From Deinococcus sp. (GTDB lineage Bacteria; Deinococcota; Deinococci; Deinococcales; Deinococcaceae), in assembly GCA_018260375.1 (NCBI GenBank), contig JAGLBF010000022.1, forward strand, positions 13,510 through 23,957: a stretch of 10,448 nucleotides of DNA. Direction: 5' to 3'. This document shows, one piece after another, positions 5,745-10,448 of the stretch. Position 1 is the first letter of the stretch. Each line of letters begins with the position of its first letter. The notes below the pieces were generated by a model. The model saw only the letters and a list, made by a program, of their open reading frames with translations, did not search any database and had not been told where the DNA came from. Both the position numbers and the translations under genes were made by a program.

Positions 5745-6550
5745 GCGGCAGTCTTTCGCCTATCTATGTGCTGAGCTTGCTGGGCATTGCCGTCTACTGG
5801 CTGGTGCAAGTGGCAGGTTTGGCCCAACGTGGTCAGTGGCCCCGACTGGGGTTTTTGATGCCGCTGGGCATCGCCGCACTGCTGGGCGCACCCGAAGCCG
5901 TACTGTATGTACCTGCACTGTTTGGCGTAGGTCTTGGTTTTGCGCTGATTGCCTCTTACTACCCGCTACCTGTACAGGGTGCGCGCCCCACCCAGCGCAC
6001 CTGGATCATCGCGCTGCTGACCCTGCTGCTGGGCGTTGAGACCTTATCAAGCGCCCGAAGCACGCAAGACAATTTGCTGCTGCTGCTCAGCGTCGCTGCG
6101 CTGCTGTACAGCCTGGCACTGCTGCTGTCAGCCTGGCTATATCCGCGCTCTGACCGGCAGTGGCAAGCGGCCATTACACCGCCGCCGCCCGCCAAGCCCC
6201 AGCGCTGGCAGCGCACCCTCAGCGCTGATCCGCCTGACCTAGAGCTGACGCTAGACGTGCACCAAGCACGGCTGCTCAACATTTCGCCCTACGCGGTAGA
6301 GGTGCTGGGCTGGTCCCCTGCCCGCCACAACGCCTGGTATCAGTTGCGGCAATCCAACGGACAGGTCGCTCCCTATTTGCCCAGTGGTCAAACGGGCTAT
6401 CTGATCCACTGGAAACCTTTAGAAGAAGGCAACCGGGGGCTACGCGTGTGGTACACCCGCACGGGCAGCCCCGATGTGTATCTGTTTAGGGCTGACTGGC
6501 AAGAGCCGCACCACCGGGAACGCCCCTCAGAACAACGGGTACTCAACTAA
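5741..6550 (+). CDS. Unknown membrane protein with C-terminal soluble domain
   Basis: I do not recognise this 269-residue protein. The N-terminal half is hydrophobic, with probable membrane spans at about 6-26, 36-49, 53-73, 86-101 and 111-134; the last is very Leu-rich. A Pro-rich stretch (PPPPAKP, 147-153) then leads to a soluble C-terminal domain of about 115 residues (ELTLDVHQARLLNISPYAVEVLGWSP... GYLIHWKPLEEGNRGLRVWYTRTGSPDVYLFRADW, with many Trp and Tyr), which looks beta-rich. The positive residues after the last span suggest the soluble domain is cytoplasmic, but topology is uncertain. The start overlaps the moaB stop (ATGA 5741-5744) and has GGAG 7 nt upstream, so it is co-translated with moaB. 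A strong terminator follows. Co-translation alone does not prove a molybdenum role; it may be a lineage-restricted gene. Confidence 0.8.
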   Translation: MSGSLSPIYVLSLLGIAVYWLVQVAGLAQRGQWPRLGFLMPLGIAALLGAPEAVLYVPALFGVGLGFALIASYYPLPVQGARPTQRTWIIALLTLLLGVETLSSARSTQDNLLLLLSVAALLYSLALLLSAWLYPRSDRQWQAAITPPPPAKPQRWQRTLSADPPDLELTLDVHQARLLNISPYAVEVLGWSPARHNAWYQLRQSNGQVAPYLPSGQTGYLIHWKPLEEGNRGLRVWYTRTGSPDVYLFRADWQEPHHRERPSEQRVLN

Positions 6551-6574
6551 CGGGTGTTGAACGCAATATAACTA

Positions 6575-6612
6575 CGGCCTGCACCCTCATAGCGTGCAGG
6601 CCGCGCCTTTTT
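6575..6612 (+). terminator. Rho-independent terminator of the moaB unit
   Basis: A perfect 10-bp GC-rich stem (CGGCCTGCAC 6575-6584, GTGCAGGCCG 6594-6603) with a 9-nt loop, followed by CGCC and TTTTT (6608-6612). On the minus strand the hairpin lacks a T run, so the convergent M16 gene has no obvious terminator of this type. Confidence 0.9.
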
Positions 6613-6630
6613 ATCTGTTCTGAAATAAAG

Positions 6631-6706
6631 CGGAATGCGTATGCTGTTCCCACTCGCATCCGCTCGGATTGATTCGGAAGTACGCCAAATCAATCGGAAT
6701 CCGTAT
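6631..6706. repeat. Intergenic repeat block: CGGAATnnGTAT copies 2 and 3 around an inverted repeat
   Basis: CGGAATGCGTAT (6631-6642) and CGGAATCCGTAT (6695-6706) flank the inverted repeat GATTGATT (6667-6674) / AATCAATC (6688-6695), which has a 13-base spacer. The arm and the third copy are adjoining. There is no T tract after the hairpin on either strand, so it is not a simple terminator. The block lies between convergent genes, so it is probably not a promoter; a dispersed intergenic repeat or a 3'-end mRNA structure of the M16 gene is more likely. Confidence 0.45.
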
Positions 6707-6726
6707 CAGCACTCCACATCAGCGAA

Positions 6727-9624
6727 CTAAAATGTGCCTGCCTTTATGATAACCAACTTGCTGGGGTCAAGGTACTTTTTGAGGGCAGCGTAGGCCGTTT
6801 CGGGGGTTACGGCTTGCAGCGCGGCGTCTTGCTTGGCAGTGTCGGCAAAGGTTTTACCCAGGTACAACTGACTGACCAGTGTGCTGAGCAAGTAACCGTC
6901 GGTGCTGCGGTTGGCGGTGCGGGCTTGCAAGGCCGCCGCCTTAATTTGCTCCACTTCTTTGGTGGTAAAGCCTTTGTCAAGCGCCTCTTTAAGCACAGCG
7001 CGTATGCCCGCTTCGGTTTGAGACAAGGCACTGGGAGCGGTGGTGGCGTACAGAGAAATTGCGCCTACGGGGTCTTGAGTACCTCCATCCAGCGATAGCC
7101 CTGAAGAGTAGCTTTGGCCGTCTTTTTGGCGCAGTTGGGTTGCCAAACGTGAAGACAGCCCGTCACCGCCCAGGATTTCGGCCGCTACATCCAGCGCGGC
7201 GTACTCAGGGCTGTCCTGGCGCAGCGGCACAGCTTGGGACGCGATAATCACTGCGCCCGATTTGTCAGCAATAGGTACGCTGATGGTGCGTCCCTGTGGC
7301 ACTACCAGTTCGCTGGGCACGCGCACATAAGGCACTTTTGCCTTCCAGCCTGACAGCAGCTCGCTGATACTCTGGTCAACCACCCTGCGGTCAAATGGCC
7401 CGACTACAGCCAGCTGTCCGCTGCCCGCATAGCCCCAGAGTTGTTGGTACGCCGCCTTTACATCTGCCAGGTTGACTGCCTGGGCATCTTGCAGGCGCTC
7501 GTCATAGTTGCGGGTGTAGCGGTGTGAGCCGCGCACGCCTCCTACAGGATCAAAGGCACGCCGCAGGGCAATTTGTGCTTGCCAGTTGGGGTTGTCTTTG
7601 AGGCTTTGTAGGTCGGTGATGCTGCTCTTTTTTAGCTCAGCAAAGTCATTTTGATTCCACACAGGTTCGCGCAGCAGTCGGCGGCCTAAAGTCAACGCCT
7701 GCGCCAGATGCTCAGGCGGAGCCGACACGTCCAGCGTCAGTTCACTCGCGTCACCACTGATACTGAGGCTGGCATTCAGCGCCGCGAGTTGGTCTTTGAG
7801 CTGCTCAGGGGTCAGTCCGCGTGCACCGCGCAGCAGCATACTGGGAATGTAGTTGGCAGCGTCACGGATCAGGGCACTGTCGGCGGTCTGCAAGTTGCCC
7901 AGATCAAGGCTCAGGCGCACGTTGACGCGCCCGTCCTGGGTGGCCTTTTTAAAGTACGCGGCCTTTACCCCAGCCACTTCAGAGCGCACGGTACGGGCTT
8001 CGAGTGCGGCGAGGTCGGTGTTGATCTGCTCGCCCGCAGCGCTGATGGTACGCGGCTTAAAGTCCTTGAGCAGTGCGGCCATGCTGGGCGCAGCGGGAAC
8101 CTTGACCAAGCTCGCCTGCACGGCGGCGGCGGCGGTGGGGTAAAAGGTGCCCGCGGTGCGGTTGGTGGGCCTGAGATACTGCGCGGCGACGCGGTTAACA
8201 TCGGCGGCGGTCACGGCCAGAAGCGCGTCGCGGCCCACAAAATAGCTGCGCCAGTCGCCCGTAGGCAGCAGCGAAATGATATTTTCGGCGCTCTGGGCAG
8301 GGTCGCGGGCCAGGCGCTCAAAGCTGGTCTGTATGCGCTTTCGTATCTGCGACACCTCGGCCTCTGTAAAGGGCTTTTTGGCCACACCCTCGGCAACTTC
8401 CTGCAAGGCGGCGCGGGCTTTGTCAAGTTGCGCGTCGGTGGCGTGAGCGGGCAAAATGGCCTGAAAGTAACTCAGCCCCGGCACGGTGTACTGCTCAGCC
8501 ATGGTGCCCGAATTGCTGGCCAGCCCTGTCTTGACCAGAGCCTGATACAGCCGCCCCTCAGGTTCCTGAGACAGCAGTGCACTTAGCATCTGCAAAGCCG
8601 CCGCGTCAGGGTGGGTAATGGCGGGGATGTGGTAGGCGTTGAGCAGTATAGGCACGGTACCCGCGCGGCGCACGCTGATTATTTTTTCACCCTGCTGGGC
8701 CGGCTCTACCGTGTAAGCCGACGGAAGCTGGCGGTCGGGGCGGGGGATCTTGCCAAAGGTAGCATTGATGCGCTCCAGAGCGTACTGCGGGTCAATATTA
8801 CCCGTCAGCGTGATCACCGCATTGTCAGGCTGGTAGTACTTTTGGTAAAAGGTCTTGAGGCTGCTGGCGGGCACCTGCGCCACTTCGGAGCGGTTGCCCA
8901 CCACATCACGCCCAATGGGGTGAAAGCTGTACGCTGCCTTATGTACAGCCTTGTAGAGCAAGCCATCTGGGTTATTTTCGCCGTTGTCAAACTCATTCAT
9001 CACCACTGTCATTTCGCTGCTGAGGTCTTCAGGGCGAATAAGGCTATTCACCATGCGGTCAGCTTCCAGCGCGGTGATAAAGTCCAGGTTTTCACGGCTG
9101 GCATTCAAGGTTGCGTAGTAGTCGGTGTACTCAGGCGTGGTCATCGCGTTGCTGTCAGCCCCGCGCGCGCGCAGATCGCTGGGAATGTTGGGGTGGTCAG
9201 TTGTACCCTTAAACATCATGTGCTCCAGCAAGTGCGCCATGCCGCCTTCACCCACGCCTTCTTGTACGCTGCCCACCAGGTAAGTGACGTGCTGGGTGAA
9301 CATGGCGTTGGCCTGACTGGGCGCTAGCAGCACCTTGAGGCCGTTGGCTAGGCGGTACTCACTGATTCCCTCGGCAGAGGCGATATACTGCACGCCCGCA
9401 GGTAAAGTGAGGGGCGCAGGCTGTTGAACCTGAGCCTGTTGGGTCTGCGCCTGTTGGGTCTTCGTTTGGGGTGCAGCAGGCTGAGCGTAGCTGATCTGCA
9501 CACCGAGCAGCAGCGCGGCGCCCAGAATCAAGGTGCGGGGCAGGGCCAATGAAGTACGGGCCAGTGAAGTACGGTTCGGTGAAGTACGGTTCAGTGGAGT
9601 ACGGTTCGGTGGAGAAGTAGTCAT
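6727..9624 (-). CDS. Secreted M16-family zinc metallopeptidase (two-domain, pitrilysin/insulinase type)
   Basis: A 965-residue M16 peptidase. The inverted zinc motif HLLEH (H131, E134, H135) sits in GGMAHLLEHMMFKGT, and the third ligand is probably E211 in VVMNEFDNGEN, 76 residues on, the usual spacing. The N-terminal active module is followed by a second M16 module (from about residue 545) lacking HxxEH, as expected for the non-catalytic partner half of the clamshell. The N-terminus carries a secretion signal: basic residues, hydrophobic LILGAALLLGVQI (about 32-44), and probable cleavage after SYA (45-47), then a Gln/Ala/Thr-rich linker to about residue 70, so it acts in the periplasm or outside. 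The first 27 or so residues come from a tandem DNA repeat and make an unusually long n-region; a downstream TTG could be the real start. ATG 9622-9624 has a weak AGG nearby. It is monocistronic and convergent with the moaB unit. Confidence 0.93.
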   Translation of the reverse strand: MTTSPPNRTPLNRTSPNRTSLARTSLALPRTLILGAALLLGVQISYAQPAAPQTKTQQAQTQQAQVQQPAPLTLPAGVQYIASAEGISEYRLANGLKVLLAPSQANAMFTQHVTYLVGSVQEGVGEGGMAHLLEHMMFKGTTDHPNIPSDLRARGADSNAMTTPEYTDYYATLNASRENLDFITALEADRMVNSLIRPEDLSSEMTVVMNEFDNGENNPDGLLYKAVHKAAYSFHPIGRDVVGNRSEVAQVPASSLKTFYQKYYQPDNAVITLTGNIDPQYALERINATFGKIPRPDRQLPSAYTVEPAQQGEKIISVRRAGTVPILLNAYHIPAITHPDAAALQMLSALLSQEPEGRLYQALVKTGLASNSGTMAEQYTVPGLSYFQAILPAHATDAQLDKARAALQEVAEGVAKKPFTEAEVSQIRKRIQTSFERLARDPAQSAENIISLLPTGDWRSYFVGRDALLAVTAADVNRVAAQYLRPTNRTAGTFYPTAAAAVQASLVKVPAAPSMAALLKDFKPRTISAAGEQINTDLAALEARTVRSEVAGVKAAYFKKATQDGRVNVRLSLDLGNLQTADSALIRDAANYIPSMLLRGARGLTPEQLKDQLAALNASLSISGDASELTLDVSAPPEHLAQALTLGRRLLREPVWNQNDFAELKKSSITDLQSLKDNPNWQAQIALRRAFDPVGGVRGSHRYTRNYDERLQDAQAVNLADVKAAYQQLWGYAGSGQLAVVGPFDRRVVDQSISELLSGWKAKVPYVRVPSELVVPQGRTISVPIADKSGAVIIASQAVPLRQDSPEYAALDVAAEILGGDGLSSRLATQLRQKDGQSYSSGLSLDGGTQDPVGAISLYATTAPSALSQTEAGIRAVLKEALDKGFTTKEVEQIKAAALQARTANRSTDGYLLSTLVSQLYLGKTFADTAKQDAALQAVTPETAYAALKKYLDPSKLVIIKAGTF
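9551..9610 (-). repeat. Four tandem 15-bp units within the start of the M16 gene
   Basis: Units at 9551-9565, 9566-9580, 9581-9595 and 9596-9610 share the plus-strand pattern GAAGTACGGTTCGGT with one to three changes. Because the unit is 15 bp, each adds five residues in frame (NRTSP/ARTSL type), building the n-region before the signal peptide. Copy number could vary without breaking the frame. Confidence 0.85.
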
Positions 9625-9693
9625 TAAACCTATTTTGGCATACGCGCAGCACGGCAGCTAGAAATCAGGCAAGCACAGCACATTCAAAGGTGT

Positions 9694-9727
9694 ACTGTAC
9701 TACGAATTGCACTGTACTACGTATTAC
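9694..9727. repeat. Tandem 17-bp duplication, two units
   Basis: ACTGTACTACGAATTGC (9694-9710) is followed directly by ACTGTACTACGTATTAC (9711-9727), 14 of 17 identical. It lies about 70-100 bp upstream of the M16 start, in the region that should hold that gene's promoter, but no clear promoter is recognised in it. Confidence 0.7.
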
Positions 9728-9781
9728 ACTCTAAACCGTATGAACCACGCGGTGAAAGAAGGGCAGCGGCCGCAAAAAACA

Positions 9782-9828
9782 GTACAAACTTAGCAGTACA
9801 GTACAGACTTGGCGGTACAAACTTGGCG
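9782..9828. repeat. 14-bp repeats, three units
   Basis: GTACAAACTTAGCA (9782-9795), then five bases GTACA, then GTACAGACTTGGCG (9801-9814) and GTACAAACTTGGCG (9815-9828). The last two are directly adjacent and differ at one base. They lie in the divergent gap between the M16 gene and the T-box leader. No function is recognised. Confidence 0.7.
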
Positions 9829-9873
9829 ATATAGAGGCGCAGGCAGCACCCCGACTGTGCCGGAACGAAGTGC

Positions 9874-9903
9874 CGTCCGTAGACATAGCGTCCATAGACA
9901 TAG
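9874..9903. repeat. Tandem 15-bp duplication, two units
   Basis: CGTCCGTAGACATAG (9874-9888) followed directly by CGTCCATAGACATAG (9889-9903), one difference. Part of the same repeat-rich divergent gap; nothing else is recognised between 9904 and the T-box promoter. Confidence 0.75.
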
Positions 9904-9983
9904 ACTGTCCGTCTGAGCGCCTTCAGCTTTGCAAACGGCCTGAACGTCCAAATGCTTTTTGTCCAGCATCTACCTCTACGGCC

Positions 9984-10013
9984 TACACAAATCCCGCCTA
10001 CATCCGCTAGACT
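9984..10013 (+). promoter_or_regulatory. Putative promoter of the T-box leader
   Basis: TACACA (9984-9989, 4/6 to TTGACA) and TAGACT (10008-10013, 4/6 to TATAAT) are separated by 18 bp. Transcription would begin near 10020, directly before the first paired bases of T-box Stem I, which fits the position expected for this leader. Confidence 0.45.
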
Positions 10014-10019
10014 ATGACC

Positions 10020-10323
10020 AGCAACGACTGGGAGGAGTACCCGCCCAAGTCCCACCATCAAGAGAGCGCGGGCCGAGGCTGTAAGCCTGCGCGGTAAGGG
10101 AAGCGGAGAAAGTCGCCCACGAGCCTTGCGGGAAGAACGGCCCCCTGACATGGCCTACTAGACCCCGACGGGTGCGCCCGACACAGCGCAAGCGAGTGCC
10201 TGAGCTTTTGTCCTGTTGGTCTGCTTAGGAAGCGCGGTGGTAACGCGGGATTTGACGGTTAACGTCCTGGTCTCGTCCGCATATCGGCCCTGTGATTGGG
10301 GGCTGAGCGGGCGAGGCGTTTTT
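10020..10323 (+). promoter_or_regulatory. T-box riboswitch, valine specifier (GUC), transcriptional type
   Basis: This leader senses uncharged tRNA and lets transcription continue when charging is low. Stem I: TGGG (10029-10032) pairs with CCCA (10116-10119) and CCGC (10041-10044) with GCGG (10103-10106), enclosing a specifier loop with AGTA (10036-10039) opposite GAAA (10108-10111). The next triplet, GTC (10112-10114), is the specifier and reads valine. The apical part has an AGAGAG bulge region (10061-10066) and the distal loop CTGTAAGC (10079-10086). Stem II: CTTGCG (10125-10130) with CGCAAG (10187-10192), holding a CGGG-TGCG-CCCG hairpin. Stem III: CCTGAGC (10199-10205) with GCTTAGG (10223-10229). 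Antiterminator: GCGG, 7-nt bulge TGGTAAC (10238-10244), GCGGG (10245-10249), pairing with CTCGT and CCGC (10272-10280). The bulge TGGT would pair with tRNA ACCA, consistent with A73 of tRNA-Val. The controlled gene is predicted to be valS, just beyond the window. Confidence 0.93.
10272..10323 (+). terminator. T-box attenuator terminator
   Basis: CTCGTCCGC (10272-10280) pairs with GCGGGCGAG (10307-10315) with one G-U pair; an inner TCGGCCC/GGGGCTGA extends the stem, and TTTTT follows (10319-10323). The 5' strand is exactly the 3' strand of the antiterminator, so the two structures exclude each other, as required for tRNA-controlled attenuation. Confidence 0.9.
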
Positions 10324-10393
10324 ATGCTGTTTGCTCTACTGTGTCTGTATGCCTGCTGCCCACTCCCCTATCCTTCACTCTCTACGCTCCTAG

Positions 10394-10419
10394 TTACCCG
10401 TACCCCTTACCCGTATCCC
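10394..10419 (+). repeat. Tandem 13-bp duplication between the T-box and its gene
   Basis: TTACCCGTACCCC (10394-10406) followed by TTACCCGTATCCC (10407-10419), 12 of 13 identical, in a strikingly pyrimidine-rich, probably unstructured leader stretch (about 10345-10440). Nothing else is recognised between the terminator and the ribosome-binding site. Confidence 0.7.
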
Positions 10420-10441
10420 TTTTACTCGGTTCTCTACTGCC

Positions 10442-10447
10442 AAAGGA
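10442..10447 (+). promoter_or_regulatory. Shine-Dalgarno of the T-box-controlled gene
   Basis: AAAGGA at the right edge is complementary to the 16S 3' end. A start codon would be expected 5-9 nt beyond the window, which would be that of the predicted valS. Unlike rapZ, recF and moaB, this gene has a long leader and so needs a ribosome-binding site. Confidence 0.6.
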
Positions 10448-10448
10448 A

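Noticed and set aside
7708..9327. Long plus-strand open frames (292 and 238 codons) opposite the M16 gene
   Set aside because: They are antisense to a clearly conserved peptidase, show no domain, and are expected from the codon bias of GC-rich DNA.
9551..9903. CRISPR array
   Set aside because: The repeats are 14-17 bp, directly adjacent or nearly so, and have no uniform spacers; they are tandem duplications.
9717..10151. 144-codon open frame on the minus strand
   Set aside because: It runs antisense through the T-box Stem I, the leader promoter and three tandem repeats, has no recognisable domain, and its composition follows the repeats.

Overview
The window looks like a chromosomal segment from a Deinococcus-type bacterium. 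The evidence is its GC-rich coding sequence, its RapZ, YvcK and RecF variants, and several genes whose -10 hexamer lies only 7-8 nt before the start codon (leaderless transcripts, reported to be common in Deinococcus). No 16S or other definitive marker is present, so the genus is an inference.

Layout. Bases 2-277 (+) are the 3' end of a surface-type DUF11-like protein, AT-richer than everything else, closed by a strong hairpin terminator. Bases 374-2595 (-) hold rapZ followed by yvcK, overlapping by ATGA and read from a promoter just upstream of rapZ. Divergent from it, 2890-4838 (+) holds recF and a DUF721/DciA-like gene, also overlapping by ATGA. After a 327-base gap, 5166-6550 (+) holds a moaB-family gene and an unknown membrane protein, again overlapping by ATGA and ended by a perfect hairpin terminator. 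Bases 6727-9624 (-) encode a large secreted M16 zinc peptidase. The last 820 bases are non-coding: a patch of short tandem duplications, then a complete T-box riboswitch with a GTC (valine) specifier, a terminator, and a ribosome-binding site at the very edge of the window. The regulated gene, predicted to be valS, starts just outside.

How the genes work together. rapZ-yvcK is a conserved pair linked to cell-envelope precursor control and UDP-sugar sensing. RecF (gap-repair loader for RecA through RecFOR) and DciA (replicative helicase loader) join repair with replication. MoaB belongs to molybdenum cofactor synthesis. The M16 peptidase acts outside the cytoplasm.

Points of most interest: a Ser-to-Asn change at the Mg-binding position of the RapZ Walker A motif; a DciA-like protein extended by a four-cysteine zinc ribbon; a valine T-box whose antiterminator and terminator can be drawn base by base; a dyad over the rapZ promoter; a palindrome resembling the Deinococcus radiation/desiccation response motif in the recF-dciA/moaB gap; and an unusual density of short tandem duplications. 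No mobile element, CRISPR array or obvious undescribed multi-gene system is visible.
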